Source: Corynebacterium mucifaciens
GTDB taxonomy: Bacteria > Actinomycetota > Actinomycetes > Mycobacteriales > Mycobacteriaceae
NCBI RefSeq assembly: GCF_012396315.1
Contig: NZ_JAAXPF010000004.1
Location: forward strand, 1-64,000
Direction of reading: 5' to 3'
Length of the DNA stretch: 64,000 bases
In this document: positions 17,318-26,695 of the stretch, in pieces
Layout of the letters: the number at the start of each line of letters is the position of its first letter
How positions within the stretch are numbered: the first letter of the stretch is position 1
Notes under the pieces: generated by a model
Told to the model about the DNA's origin: nothing
The model's input: the letters and a program-made list of their open reading frames with translations, nothing else
The model's database searches: none
Translations under genes and position numbers: made by a program

Positions 17318-18523
17318 ATGCAACGACCCCAGCTCGCCCACACGCTCGCCGACGCACTCCCGGAACTCGCGCACGAGGAGACGGGCACCCAATTTGAGAA
17401 TCCGCAGCTTGTTGCGCTGAACGAGCCGCTCGCCCAGGAGCTCGGACTCGATGTCGCATGGCTGAAGTCTGACGACGGCCTAAAGCTCCTCTCCGGTGGC
17501 TACGGCGGCCACGCCATGGCCTACGCCGCGCACCAGTTCGGCCAGTTCGTGCCGCTGCTGGGTGATGGCCGCGCCCTCCTGCTGGGCGACATCGCTGGCC
17601 GCGAGATCCAGCTCAAGGGCTCCGGGCTGACCGCCTTTTCTCGCCCTGGTACCGACGGCGTTGGCGCCATCGGGCCGATGCTGCGCGAGCACCTGGTCTC
17701 GGCGTTCATGCACGCAGTCGGCGTGCCCACCACGCGCTCGCTTGCGGTGCTTAGCACCGGGGGCACCGTGATCCGGCAAAACGGGGCGGTTCCCGGGGGC
17801 ATCGTGGTCCGCGTCGCCGAAAGCCACCTGCGCGTCGGGTCGGTGCAGTACGCCGCGACGCAATCCGAGGCCCTCACGCAAAAGGTGGTGAAGGCCGCCG
17901 GGTTCGACGACGCCGAAGACATGCTCCGCACTGTCACCCGCCGCCAATTCGATTTGGTGGCCCACTGGATGCGCCTCGGGTTTGTCCACGGCGTGATGAA
18001 CACCGACAATGTCGCGCTCTCGGGCGAGACCATCGACTACGGCCCCTGCGCCTTTACCGAGCGCTTCGACGGGTCCGCAAGCTTTTCTTCCATCGACCGC
18101 CAAGGGCGCTACGCCTTTGGCAACCAGCCAAACATCATCGCGTGGAACATGGCGCGCCTGGCCGAGGCGCTCTACCCCCTGCTCGGGGCGGACACGGTGG
18201 ACGAGTACGTCAAAACAGTTCAGGCGGAATGGGACACCGCCTGGCAGCGCTGGATCGGCGACGACCACGAGGGCCTCAACGCGGCGGCGGATATCACTAC
18301 CTACAACCGCGAGCATGGCATCAACGGCGAGCCGGGCCCCATCTTCATCCCCCGCAACCAGATGCTGCAGGACGCGATCGACGCCGCGGAGCTGCACGGC
18401 GACTACACCAGGTACCACGAGCTGCTCGCCGCAGTGAGCGATCCGTACAACGAAAAGGCCGGGCCCAAATGGATGGCCCGGCCTGAGGGGCAGCTGCCCT
18501 ACGTCACCTTCTGCGGGACGTAG
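17318..18523 (+). CDS. selO: SelO (YdiU/UPF0061) protein adenylyltransferase
   Basis: SelO is a pseudokinase that AMPylates proteins, linked in bacteria and mitochondria to redox stress. The 401-residue protein contains GGYGGHAMAYAAHQFGQF, the P-loop-like LLGDIAGREIQLKGSG with the ATP-binding Lys, REHLVSAFMHAVGVPTTRSL, HGVMNTDNVALSG (metal Asn) and IDYGPCAF (DFG-like metal Asp). It is somewhat shorter than the E. coli protein (about 480 residues), mainly at the C-terminus, which lacks the usual terminal Cys pair. It is divergent from cobA. Confidence 0.9.
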   Translation: MQRPQLAHTLADALPELAHEETGTQFENPQLVALNEPLAQELGLDVAWLKSDDGLKLLSGGYGGHAMAYAAHQFGQFVPLLGDGRALLLGDIAGREIQLKGSGLTAFSRPGTDGVGAIGPMLREHLVSAFMHAVGVPTTRSLAVLSTGGTVIRQNGAVPGGIVVRVAESHLRVGSVQYAATQSEALTQKVVKAAGFDDAEDMLRTVTRRQFDLVAHWMRLGFVHGVMNTDNVALSGETIDYGPCAFTERFDGSASFSSIDRQGRYAFGNQPNIIAWNMARLAEALYPLLGADTVDEYVKTVQAEWDTAWQRWIGDDHEGLNAAADITTYNREHGINGEPGPIFIPRNQMLQDAIDAAELHGDYTRYHELLAAVSDPYNEKAGPKWMARPEGQLPYVTFCGT

Positions 18524-18559
18524 AGCCGCCGCATCCCTCTGTAGAGCGGCAAGCGAGCG

Positions 18560-20071
18560 CTACAGCGTGTTCTCGTCGGTGTCGAGACCCAGGGTCTTCT
18601 GGGTCCACGCCCACTGCTCGTCGTAGGCCTCTTTGTCGCGCTTGAGGGACTTGCCGTACGTCGGGAACATCTCGTGCAGCTTGTCCGCCCAGTCGATCAT
18701 GTGCTCGCCGAAGCAGCGCTCCAACAGCTCGATCATCGCGGCCGGGGTGATGGAAGCGCCCGGGGAGGCACCGAGCACGCCTGCGATGGTGCCGTTCTGG
18801 TCGTTGACCAGGGCGGTGCCGAACTCGAGGGTGCCGAAGCGCGGGAACGCGGCCGGCTTGATCACCTGCACGCGCTGGCCGGCGACCTCAACCTGCCAGT
18901 CCTTGCCGTCTGCGTCCGGGTAGTACTCGTGCAGCATGTCCACCTTGCCGTCGAAGTCGCGGAAGATTTCCTGCACCAGGTACTTCACCAGGCCGATGTT
19001 GGTCGCGCCGACGCCCAGGTAGGACGGGATGTTGTCCAGGCGGATGGACTTGAACAGATCCAGGTAGGAGCCTTCCTTCAGGAACTTCGGGCTCCAGCCG
19101 CCGTACGGGCCGAACAGCAGGGACTCCTCGCCGTCGACCACGCGCAGGTCCAGGTGCGGCACGGACATCGGCGGCGCGCCCACCTTCGCCTTGCCGTAGA
19201 CCTTCGCCTTGTGCTGCTGCACCAACTCCTGGTTGGTGGTCTTCAGCCACATGCCGGAGATGGGGAAGCCCGCGTAGCCGTGGACCTCCGGCACGCCGGC
19301 CTTGCGCAGCAGGTCGAGGGCGTAACCGCCGGCGCCGACGAACACGAACCGGGCGCGCACAACCTGCTTGTCGCCGGTGTGGACGTTTTTGACGGTGACC
19401 TTCCAAAAGTTGCCCTCGCGCTTGATGTTGGTCACCTCGCGCCCGTAGCGGATCTCGGTGCCGTTCTTCTTCGCCGCGTCGAGGAACTGCTCGGTGAGGG
19501 AGCCGTAGTTGATGTCGGTACCAACGTTGGTCCAAGAGATCGCCACCGGCTCCGCGTCAAAGTCGCGTCCCTTGGACATCAGCGGCAGCTTCTCGGCGAA
19601 GGTGTCGCGGTCGTCCGTGAACTGCATGTCAGGGAACATGTGGTTCTCGGAGAGCTTGTCGTAGCGCTTACGCAGGTACTTGATCTGGTCTTCGCCCTGC
19701 GCGAACGAGACGTGCGGGACGGGGTTGATAAAGGCGCGCGGCTCCGTGAGCACGCCGTTTTCCACCTGGTAGGACCAGAACTGGCGGGAGAGCTGGAACT
19801 TCTCGTTGATCGCCATCGCCTTGGACACGTCGATGCGGCCGTTCTTTTCCGGCGTGTAGTTCAGCTCGCACAGGGCCGAGTGGCCGGTGCCCGCGTTGTT
19901 GAACGGAAAGGAGGACTCTCCCGCCGGGCCGTCGAGGCGCTCGAAGACCATCTGGGACCAGTCCGGCTCCAGCTCGTGCAGCATCGAGGACAGCGTGGCG
20001 CTCATGATGCCGGCGCCGACGTGCAGGATGTCAACCTCGTCCGCGTACTTTTTACCACCGTTGTCAGACAT
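18560..20071 (-). CDS. mqo: Malate:quinone oxidoreductase
   Basis: This FAD-dependent peripheral membrane enzyme oxidizes malate to oxaloacetate and feeds the quinone pool; in corynebacteria it is the main TCA-cycle malate oxidase. The 503-residue protein shows the FAD motif ILHVGAGIMSATL near the N-terminus, PFNNAGTGHSALCELNYTP, WTNVGTDINYG and, near the end, GASPGASITPAAMIELL. The length is normal. The ATG at 20071 has AAAGGATG eight bases upstream. It converges on selO, with a weak bulged hairpin (CTGTAG...CTACAG, 18539-18565) at the junction. Confidence 0.97.
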   Translation of the reverse strand: MSDNGGKKYADEVDILHVGAGIMSATLSSMLHELEPDWSQMVFERLDGPAGESSFPFNNAGTGHSALCELNYTPEKNGRIDVSKAMAINEKFQLSRQFWSYQVENGVLTEPRAFINPVPHVSFAQGEDQIKYLRKRYDKLSENHMFPDMQFTDDRDTFAEKLPLMSKGRDFDAEPVAISWTNVGTDINYGSLTEQFLDAAKKNGTEIRYGREVTNIKREGNFWKVTVKNVHTGDKQVVRARFVFVGAGGYALDLLRKAGVPEVHGYAGFPISGMWLKTTNQELVQQHKAKVYGKAKVGAPPMSVPHLDLRVVDGEESLLFGPYGGWSPKFLKEGSYLDLFKSIRLDNIPSYLGVGATNIGLVKYLVQEIFRDFDGKVDMLHEYYPDADGKDWQVEVAGQRVQVIKPAAFPRFGTLEFGTALVNDQNGTIAGVLGASPGASITPAAMIELLERCFGEHMIDWADKLHEMFPTYGKSLKRDKEAYDEQWAWTQKTLGLDTDENTL

Positions 20072-20187
20072 ACGTAGTCATCCTTTGAGGGTTTGAACGT
20101 TTGGGAGTGGTGACCATATTACGTCCCCCTTGCTCACAAGGGTGCAACGGCTTGACGACGGCCACAGGTTGTCCCCGTAGCTGTCAG

Positions 20188-20193
20188 TATCAT
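20188..20193 (+). promoter_or_regulatory. -10 element of the hydrolase gene
   Basis: TATCAT is seven bases before ATG 20201, and there is no Shine-Dalgarno site. Confidence 0.55.
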
Positions 20194-20200
20194 CGTCGAC

Positions 20201-21196
20201 ATGACTGACCGCGAGATCGAACTGAACTGGCAACCAGACGTCCTCGGCAGCGGCTTTGAACAAGCCGTGCTCCCCCAGGGCAAGGACCCCGACAGCGGCA
20301 CTCGCGTGGAGGCGGTGCTGGTGCGGGACGTGCGCGCGTCGGAAAGCTCCACGCGAAAGCCGGCGGTGCTGTGGGTCCACGGCATGTCCGACTATTTCTT
20401 CCACACCCACGTTGCGGACGAGTTCGCTGCGCACGGCTACCCGTTTTACGCGCTGGATTTGCGCAGGTGCGGGCGCGCGTTGCGCAAGGGCGAGCGTCCG
20501 CACTTTACGTTGAGCATGCGCCGCTACTTCCCGGAACTGACGCAGGCGCTGAATATCCTGGCCCGGGAGCACGGATCGGTAGTGGTGCTGGCCCACTCCA
20601 CTGGCGGGTTGATCGTGCCGCTGTGGGCGGACCACCTGCGCCGCGAGGAACCGGAAGAGCACGCCAAGCTCGCGGGCATAATTCTGAACAGCCCGTGGCT
20701 GGACCTGCAATTCCCGTCGTGGCAGGTCGCGGTGTTGAAGCCCGTGCTGAACACGCTCGGTGCGGTGTTTCCGTCGCTGCCGTTGCCGCACGGCGGGGAG
20801 GGCACGTACGGCCGGTCCATCCACAAGGACGAGCACGGCGAGTGGGACTTCAACACTGCGTGGAAGCCCATTGACGGCCACCGCAAGTACCTCGGATGGA
20901 TCCGCGCGGTGATCAAGGGCCAGGAACAGATCCACGCTGGAAACGTTGATACCGGTGTGCCCACGTTGACGCTGCGGTCCTCCCACTCCTACCTCGGTGA
21001 GAACTATTCGCCCGCAGCCGATACGGCGGACACAGTGCTCGATGTGGACCAGATTCAACGCTGGGCACCGACACTGGCCAAAGATGCTGAGATAGAGGTC
21101 GTCGACGGCGCCCGCCACGACGTGTTCCTCTCCGAGCGTTTCGCCCGCGAGGCCGCGTTTAAGTCGGTGTTCGCGTGGCTCGACGGCCGCAACTAA
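20201..21196 (+). CDS. Alpha/beta hydrolase, lysophospholipase-like (serine aminopeptidase S33 fold)
   Basis: The 331-residue enzyme shows WVHGMSDYF (oxyanion region), the nucleophile elbow LAHSTGG (Ala replaces the first Gly of GxSxG), an acid in TVLDVDQ, and the C-terminal catalytic His in DGARHDVF. It resembles monoacylglycerol lipase and lysophospholipase L2 proteins. No signal peptide is seen, so it is probably cytoplasmic. It precedes mtr by 27 bases, a pair conserved in corynebacteria. The substrate is not known. Confidence 0.85.
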   Translation: MTDREIELNWQPDVLGSGFEQAVLPQGKDPDSGTRVEAVLVRDVRASESSTRKPAVLWVHGMSDYFFHTHVADEFAAHGYPFYALDLRRCGRALRKGERPHFTLSMRRYFPELTQALNILAREHGSVVVLAHSTGGLIVPLWADHLRREEPEEHAKLAGIILNSPWLDLQFPSWQVAVLKPVLNTLGAVFPSLPLPHGGEGTYGRSIHKDEHGEWDFNTAWKPIDGHRKYLGWIRAVIKGQEQIHAGNVDTGVPTLTLRSSHSYLGENYSPAADTADTVLDVDQIQRWAPTLAKDAEIEVVDGARHDVFLSERFAREAAFKSVFAWLDGRN

Positions 21197-21223
21197 CCCG
21201 CAACTCTTTTGGAGGATGATTCC

Positions 21224-22651
21224 ATGCCCGACGTGACGGACGAGACACAGGAAGCAACGCAGTACGACGTGATCATCGTGGGGGCGGGTTCGGGTAACTC
21301 CATCCTCACCCCGGACTTCGACGACAAGAAGGTCGCGATGGTGGAAAAAGGGGCGTTCGGCGGGACGTGCCTGAACGTGGGCTGCATCCCCACCAAGATG
21401 TACGTGCTCGCCGCGGAGCACGCGTTTGCGGCGCGTGAGGCGGGAAAGCTCGGCGTGGACCTCGAGTTCAAGGGCGCCGACTGGCCGGCGATTGTGGAGC
21501 GTGTCTTTGACAGGCGTATCGACCTCATCTCGAAGGGCGGCGAAGACTACCGCCGCAACGGTTGCCCGAACGTGGCCGTCTACGACATGGAGGCGTCGTT
21601 TGTCGCCCCGAAGACCTTGAAGACGGGCCGGGGCGGCGAGGAAGAGCTCATCACCGCCGAGACGATCATCCTCGCCGCGGGCGCCCGGCCCTTCATTCCC
21701 GAGTGGGCGCACAACGTGCCGTTCCACACCAACGAGGACATCATGCGGCTTGAGCACCAGCCCAAATCGCTCACCATTGTCGGCGGCGGCTTCATCGCCA
21801 TGGAGTTCGCGCACGTCTTTGACGCACTGGGAACGGACGTGACCGTGATCAGCCGCTCGCAGCTGCTGCGCAAGCTGGATAAAGACATCGCGGAGCCGTT
21901 CAACGCGATTGCCGCCGAGCGCTACACCACCCACATCGGCCGCACCATCACGGACGCTGCCGAGACGGACGCGGGCGTCGCGCTGACACTTGACGACGGC
22001 ACCGTGGTCACCTCCGAAGCCCTCCTCATCGCCACCGGTCGCGTGCCGAACAGCGACACGTTAAACGTGAGCGCCGGCGGCATCGACACGCACTCTGACG
22101 GCCGCGTCGCCGTCGACGAGTACGGGCGCACCACTGCAGACGGGGTCTGGTCCCTCGGCGACCTGTCTTCGCCGTACCAGCTCAAGCACGTGGCAAACGC
22201 TGAGCAGCGCGCCGTTACCCACAACGTCCTGGCAGCGTGGAACGGCGGCGACGAAACCTCGCTCGTGCCGCTACCGCACGATCACGTACCGTCCGCGATT
22301 TTTACCCACCCGCAAATCGCCACGGTGGGCATGACCGAAGACCAGGCGGTGGACGCCGGTTACGACGTCACGGTGAAGGTGCAGAACTACGGCGACGTGG
22401 CCTACGGCTGGGGCCTCGAGGACTCCACCGGTGTAGTCAAGCTGGTGGCGGACCGCTCCACCGGCGCCCTGCTGGGCGCCCACTACATGGGCCCCCAGGC
22501 CTCCACCCTGATCCAGCAGATGATTACTGTGATGACCTACGGCCTCGACCTCAGGGAGTTCCCCCGTTCCCAGTACTGGATCCACCCCTCCCTGGCCGAG
22601 GTGACGGAAAACGCGATTCTCGGTCTCGACCTGGAGTTCAAAGGCGTCTAG
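21224..22651 (+). CDS. mtr: Mycothione (mycothiol disulfide) reductase
   Basis: The NADPH-dependent flavoenzyme reduces mycothione to mycothiol, the main thiol of Actinobacteria. The 475-residue protein has the FAD motif VIIVGAGSGN, the redox pair C49 and C54 in GTCLNVGCIPTKM, an NADPH motif IVGGGFIAMEFAHV, and the dimer-interface catalytic HPSLAEVTENA. ATG 21224 is chosen because GGAGG lies eight bases upstream. A TTG at 21209 falls before that site and is rejected. Confidence 0.93.
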   Translation: MPDVTDETQEATQYDVIIVGAGSGNSILTPDFDDKKVAMVEKGAFGGTCLNVGCIPTKMYVLAAEHAFAAREAGKLGVDLEFKGADWPAIVERVFDRRIDLISKGGEDYRRNGCPNVAVYDMEASFVAPKTLKTGRGGEEELITAETIILAAGARPFIPEWAHNVPFHTNEDIMRLEHQPKSLTIVGGGFIAMEFAHVFDALGTDVTVISRSQLLRKLDKDIAEPFNAIAAERYTTHIGRTITDAAETDAGVALTLDDGTVVTSEALLIATGRVPNSDTLNVSAGGIDTHSDGRVAVDEYGRTTADGVWSLGDLSSPYQLKHVANAEQRAVTHNVLAAWNGGDETSLVPLPHDHVPSAIFTHPQIATVGMTEDQAVDAGYDVTVKVQNYGDVAYGWGLEDSTGVVKLVADRSTGALLGAHYMGPQASTLIQQMITVMTYGLDLREFPRSQYWIHPSLAEVTENAILGLDLEFKGV

Positions 22652-22961
22652 CCTTCCCCATATCGGGGGGTGACGGAAGGTTAACAGCAGTTTCTCGTGC
22701 TGCAGCGGAAATGCGCACGTGGAGACAGGTCGATTAACCGGGCGTTTACCCCGGATTCACTCCTGGGACGCGTTCTATTCGAATTGTGAATGTTTCCCAC
22801 GACAACTCACATCTTTCTCGCAGTTTTGCGCTAGCTTCATTGCTGACACCGGGGCCGAGCCCAGCACAGGGTTGCTTCCGGCCCAGGGGACCGCAGCCCC
22901 TGGACTTCTTCGGATTTCACCCGGGCGTCGTGCAAGCACTAGCAGAGAAGGATTTCGTTTC
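22652..22961 (+). other. 310-base intergenic region and leader before the secreted-protein pair
   Basis: No gene is supported here. A plausible -10 TAGCTT is at 22832-22837, giving a leader of about 115 bases. The leader holds a hairpin CCAGGGG/CCCCTGG at 22883-22903 and ends with the ribosome site AGAAGGA at about 22945. The left part has an AT-rich patch near 22770-22800 (TTCTATTCGAATTGTGAATG). Confidence 0.5.
22883..22903 (+). other. Leader hairpin upstream of the secreted-protein pair
   Basis: Seven-base perfect stem CCAGGGG/CCCCTGG with a seven-base loop, in the probable 5' untranslated region and about 58 bases before the start codon. No U-run follows, so stability or regulation is more likely than termination. 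Confidence 0.4.
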
Positions 22962-23291
22962 ATGCGCAATTTCCGCCAGGTAGCCCTCGCCGGCGCTACC
23001 GCCCTCGCCGTGACGTTCGGTTCCACCGCGGTGGCATCCGCTGATACCGAGCCCACGAAGGTAGAGAGTGGCCCCTCCCTTTCCCACAAGATCGGCAAGC
23101 ACCTCGAGTCTGACCAGGAAGCAGATGGTCGCGAAATCTTCGGCGTCCAGAAAGAGGGCTTCGAGACGCAGCCGGCGTGGGCCAAGCTGCTGTACGGCCT
23201 GCTGGTCTTCAACAGCGCCGCCGCCTTCTTCGGCCTCGTTGTCGGCCCCGCCTACAACTTCATCGTCCACGGCCCGATCAACTTCCGCTAG
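22962..23291 (+). CDS. Small secreted protein with C-terminal transmembrane segment (paralogue 1)
   Basis: The 109-residue protein starts MRNFRQVALAG, a Sec signal peptide with predicted cleavage after A25-S26-A27. The mature part of 82 residues has a short polar region rich in Glu and Lys and a hydrophobic C-terminal stretch from W73 (LLYGLLVFNSAAAFFGLVVG). It has no family I can name. C. glutamicum has a small secreted protein gene at this position after mtr. The start has AGAAGGA about ten bases upstream. The neighbouring gene encodes a longer paralogue. Confidence 0.8.
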   Translation: MRNFRQVALAGATALAVTFGSTAVASADTEPTKVESGPSLSHKIGKHLESDQEADGREIFGVQKEGFETQPAWAKLLYGLLVFNSAAAFFGLVVGPAYNFIVHGPINFR

Positions 23292-23336
23292 CGGCTGCCC
23301 GCTTCCGAGACTTGAGAATCTGAGAGAGAGACCGAC

Positions 23337-23828
23337 ATGCGTAACTTCCGCAACGCTGCCCTCGCTTCCGCAACCGCCCTCGCCATCGCCGCTACCGGCA
23401 CCACCGCCGCTTTCGCGAATGAGGAGGGTGCCGGCGAAGATGCAACAGGCCAGGGCAAGGTAGAGTGCTACAAGGAGCGAGATCAGTACGACAAAGGTGG
23501 CCCGCTGGGCGTGCTGTTCAAGGGCACCGCATGCGACGGCGACAAGTCGGTGAAGGAGATCATCTCCGATGGCTTTGAAGGCCTCCGCAATGGCCAGGGT
23601 TCCTCGCAGTTCCTGCCCAAGGGCGACCGGGAAGAAAAGTTCGACATCACCGACGCAGCGGGTAAAGAGACCTACTGGCAGGTGCTTCCCCAGTGGGCTC
23701 GCCTGTGGATCGACGCTACGGCCATCACCGGCATCGGCGCGTTCGTTGGCCTGGTCATCGCCGGCGTGAACTTCGCCTCCTACAACGGCTTGGTCCAGCT
23801 TCCGGAGTTCCCGCTGCCTCAGCTCTAA
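23337..23828 (+). CDS. Small secreted protein with C-terminal transmembrane segment (paralogue 2)
   Basis: The 163-residue protein opens MRNFRNAALASATALA, nearly the same signal peptide as its upstream neighbour, with cleavage after A27 (AFA). The mature region has two Cys (VECYK and GTACDG) about 25 residues apart that could form a disulfide, then a polar segment, then QWARL and a hydrophobic stretch (GIGAFVGLVIAGVNF) like that of paralogue 1. The extra central domain is the main difference. It lies 45 bases downstream in the same transcript and is followed by a strong terminator. Confidence 0.8.
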   Translation: MRNFRNAALASATALAIAATGTTAAFANEEGAGEDATGQGKVECYKERDQYDKGGPLGVLFKGTACDGDKSVKEIISDGFEGLRNGQGSSQFLPKGDREEKFDITDAAGKETYWQVLPQWARLWIDATAITGIGAFVGLVIAGVNFASYNGLVQLPEFPLPQL

Positions 23829-23847
23829 GCCCTGCGGCTGAAAGCTC

Positions 23848-23879
23848 AAACCCCCGTCACGCTGTGACGGGGGTTTCCC
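23848..23879 (+). terminator. Strong intrinsic terminator
   Basis: AAACCCCCGTCAC and GTGACGGGGGTTT form a perfect 13-base stem around a three-base loop (GCT). Because A and T runs flank both sides it can work for the secreted-protein pair on the plus strand and for map on the minus strand. Confidence 0.92.
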
Positions 23880-23929
23880 GCTGCCGCGCAGCTACGCGGA
23901 AGGCCGGCGCTGCCGCCCGACGGTATGGG

Positions 23930-24829
23930 TCACTCCCCCAGCATGTGTTGCCCCGCGGCAACATCTGCGTCGGGGATAGTAAGGATCTCGTTCCCTTCGT
24001 CGGTGATCACCAGCGTGTGCTCAAACTGGGCGGTGTACTCGCCGTCGATGTTCTGGACGGTCCAGCCGTCGTCCCAGATGCGGTACGGCAGCTCGCCGAG
24101 GTTGATCATCGGCTCGATGGTCAGGGTCATGCCCGGCTCCAACACGTCCGTGTAGGCGTCTGAGTCGTAGTGCAGCACGACCAGCCCGTTGTGGAAGGTG
24201 GGGCCGACGCCGTGGCCCGTGAAATCGGTGACCACGTTGTAGCCGAAGCGCTTGGCGTACGACTCGATGACTCGGCCAATTACGTTGATCTGCCGCCCGG
24301 GCTTGGCCGCCTTGATGCCGCGCATCAACGCCTGATACGTGCGGTCCACGAGGTCCTTGTGCTCCGGTGCAACCTGGCCCGCGAAGAAGGTGGCGTTGGT
24401 GTCGCCGTGCACCCCGTTCTTGTAGGCGGTGACGTCGATGTTGACAATGTCGCCCTCCTGGATCACCGTCGTGTCCGGGATGCCGTGGCAGACGATTTCG
24501 TTCAGCGAGATGCAGCTGGACTTGGGGAAGCCGCGGTAGCCGAGCGGGGACGGGTACGCGCCGTGGTGGATGAGGTAGTCGTGGACAATCCCGTCGATCT
24601 CGTCGGTGGTCTTGCCGGGGGCCACGGCCGCGCCCGCCAGTGCAAGCGCGTTGGCCGCGATCTTGCTGGCCTCGCGCATCGCCTCGATCGTCTCCGGGGT
24701 CTGGATGAACGGCTCCCCGATGTTTTCCTGGACGTCGTCGTTCCACACGTACTCTGGACGCTCAATGGATTTCGGTACCGCGCGCTCCGGCGTGGGTTTT
24801 CCCGGGGTAAGTAAGCCTCGTTGATTCAT
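23930..24829 (-). CDS. map: Methionine aminopeptidase type I with N-terminal extension
   Basis: This enzyme removes the initiator Met from nascent proteins. The 299-residue protein has an N-terminal extension of about 45 residues with Pro-rich PTPERAVP, as in the mycobacterial MapB form, before the pita-bread fold. Metal and catalytic residues sit in CHGIPD (His), [16 protein letters not shown] (two Asp), [10 protein letters not shown] (His), TIEPMI (Glu) and FEHTLVI (Glu). TACCAT lies seven bases before ATG 24829, suggesting its own promoter within the gap after the PBP gene. Confidence 0.95.
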   Translation of the reverse strand: MNQRGLLTPGKPTPERAVPKSIERPEYVWNDDVQENIGEPFIQTPETIEAMREASKIAANALALAGAAVAPGKTTDEIDGIVHDYLIHHGAYPSPLGYRGFPKSSCISLNEIVCHGIPDTTVIQEGDIVNIDVTAYKNGVHGDTNATFFAGQVAPEHKDLVDRTYQALMRGIKAAKPGRQINVIGRVIESYAKRFGYNVVTDFTGHGVGPTFHNGLVVLHYDSDAYTDVLEPGMTLTIEPMINLGELPYRIWDDGWTVQNIDGEYTAQFEHTLVITDEGNEILTIPDADVAAGQHMLGE

Positions 24830-24836
24830 GGCTTCG

Positions 24837-24842
24837 ATGGTA
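24837..24842 (-). promoter_or_regulatory. -10 element of map
   Basis: TACCAT on the minus strand, seven bases before the ATG; no Shine-Dalgarno site is visible. Confidence 0.5.
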
Positions 24843-24879
24843 GTCCCGCGGTCAAACGGGCAAAGCGCACGGAAGAGGT

Positions 24880-26694
24880 CTATTCGTTTGGCGAGCCCAG
24901 GTTGACCAGCATCCGGTCAGTGACCGCGACCGCGGCTTCCGAGCCGCCGCCGAGCACCACCAAGGTAGCGAAGGCGATGTCGTCGTCCGCCCTGTATCCG
25001 GTGAACCACGCGTGCGACCCGCCGTTGATTTCCGCCTCGCCGGTTTTGCCGCGGATGTCGCCGCTGGCACTCATACCTCCCGCGGTGCCGCCGGGCGCGG
25101 TCACGGCGGCCATGAGTTGGCGGAGCTCGCCGATAGCCTTCGCGTCCACTGGCGCCGGTGTCTCATTGACCCGGGTTTCCTCGCCCTCCACCAGGTACGG
25201 CTCCGGCAACGAACCCCGCGCCGCGGTGGCGGAGACCAGGGCCATGCCGAACGGGCTGGCCAAGTCCAGGCCCTGGCCGTACCCGGCCTCAGTGCGGTCA
25301 AGGGGTTCCTCCCCCTCCGGAATGGAGCCCGTGATCGTCTCCACACCGGGGATCTGCATATCCAGGCCAAGGCCGAACTGTTTGCCCAGCGCGTTCAGCT
25401 CACCCGGCGCCAGTTTCGTCGAAATGTCCGCAAAGGTGGTGTTGCACGAGCGCGCGAACGCCGTTTCCAGCGGCACTGTGCCGAGGCTGAACCCCGCGTA
25501 GTTTGTCACGGTGCGGCCGTAGATATTCATGGCCCCAGGGCACGGCACCGCCGAGGCGGGCTCAAGGCCCTGCTTCGTCAGCGCCGCAAAAGCGGTGAGG
25601 ATCTTAAACGTGGACCCCGGGGGGTATTGGCCCATGGTGGCCAGGTTGCCCTCGGCGTCTGCCGCAGGCGTCTGCGCAATCGCGAGGATCCCGCCCGTCG
25701 ATGGGCGGAGAGCCACAATCATGGCTTGCTGCCCGGCCACTGGCTCGAGCGCGTCCTCGGCGGCGCGCTGCACCCGATGGTCGAGGCTGATGTGGACGGC
25801 TGGCGCGGGAGCCGCGTCGACGCGTTTGACTTCCTCGTAGGACGCGCCGTTTTCGTTGACCACATCGACGCTCCACCCGGCATCGCCCTCGAGGTCGTCG
25901 CGGACCAGCTCCCCCACGCGAGCCATGATGTCCGGGGCGAAATCCGGTTCCGTATTCACCATCGCGGCTTCCTCGTTGAGCCGCACGCCCGGTTCGCCAG
26001 CAAGCGCAGACTCAAACGCGTCGCGCGCAGGCGCGGGGACCACGGCCACCGAGTACGTCCCGGTCGCCGCGGACAGCTCGTTGGCCAGGCCGTCCGGGTC
26101 GCGCAGGGGGACGCCCCGATCCGTCTCGTGTGCCGCGGCCAGTGCCGCGCTGATCGCGGACGCCGCGGAGCGCGCCGAGCGCATGGTGTCGGTATCCACC
26201 AACACGCGGTGCGCGGTGCCGGGCCTGAGCAGCTCCACCCCGTCGCTTGAGACCACGCTCGCCTGCTCGGGCGCGACCGAACGCAGTTCTAGGTGCTGGT
26301 TCGCCCCGAGGCGCGGGTGGAGCATCGAAGGCTGCCAACGCACGTTCCACGCGTCACCGCTTTGGGTCAGCGTCATTTGCGCCGTGTAGGTCAGGTCCCG
26401 CTCGCGCGGGAGGTCCCAGCGCAGCTCGTAGGACGCGGTGGCTACGTTGCCGTCCTGGGTAACACCCAGGAGGGACGCGCTCAGGCCCTCCGCCTGGAGG
26501 CCGTCCCACGTGTCGTGCAGGGAAGACTCGGCAGCCCCCGCATTATCGACGAGCGACGCGTTAACCTCGCGTTTCTCTAACGCGCCCAGAAAGGATTCAG
26601 CGGCTGGCTCCGCGTCATTGGGGCGCGGAGTGCAACTGCCCAGTACCGCCCCGAGTGCAACCGCCACAACCCCCGCCACACTGCGACGGAGCAT
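24880..26694 (-). CDS. Penicillin-binding transpeptidase lipoprotein (PBP-lipo type)
   Basis: This extracytoplasmic D,D-transpeptidase cross-links peptidoglycan. The 604-residue protein starts with a lipoprotein signal whose lipobox is VLGSC (Cys21). An NTF2-like MecA_N domain follows (residues about 30-150), then a dimerization region and a transpeptidase domain with GSTFK (S-x-x-K), SCN in FARSCNTTF, and KTG in RGKTGEAEI. The same gene sits near ispG in mycobacteria (the PBP-lipo Rv2864c). ATG 26694 comes one base after the ispG stop, with GAGG upstream. A longer reading to 26760 would hide the lipobox and is rejected. Confidence 0.92.
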   Translation of the reverse strand: MLRRSVAGVVAVALGAVLGSCTPRPNDAEPAAESFLGALEKREVNASLVDNAGAAESSLHDTWDGLQAEGLSASLLGVTQDGNVATASYELRWDLPRERDLTYTAQMTLTQSGDAWNVRWQPSMLHPRLGANQHLELRSVAPEQASVVSSDGVELLRPGTAHRVLVDTDTMRSARSAASAISAALAAAHETDRGVPLRDPDGLANELSAATGTYSVAVVPAPARDAFESALAGEPGVRLNEEAAMVNTEPDFAPDIMARVGELVRDDLEGDAGWSVDVVNENGASYEEVKRVDAAPAPAVHISLDHRVQRAAEDALEPVAGQQAMIVALRPSTGGILAIAQTPAADAEGNLATMGQYPPGSTFKILTAFAALTKQGLEPASAVPCPGAMNIYGRTVTNYAGFSLGTVPLETAFARSCNTTFADISTKLAPGELNALGKQFGLGLDMQIPGVETITGSIPEGEEPLDRTEAGYGQGLDLASPFGMALVSATAARGSLPEPYLVEGEETRVNETPAPVDAKAIGELRQLMAAVTAPGGTAGGMSASGDIRGKTGEAEINGGSHAWFTGYRADDDIAFATLVVLGGGSEAAVAVTDRMLVNLGSPNE

Positions 26695-26695
26695 G

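Noticed and set aside
20078-21934. A minus-strand open frame of 618 codons across the hydrolase and mtr genes
   Set aside because: It lies opposite two well-supported genes and has no recognisable domain.
22770-22800. TGTGAATGTTTCCCACG as a CRP/GlxR-type site before the secreted pair
   Set aside because: Only the left half matches TGTGA; the right half is offset and has too many mismatches to call.
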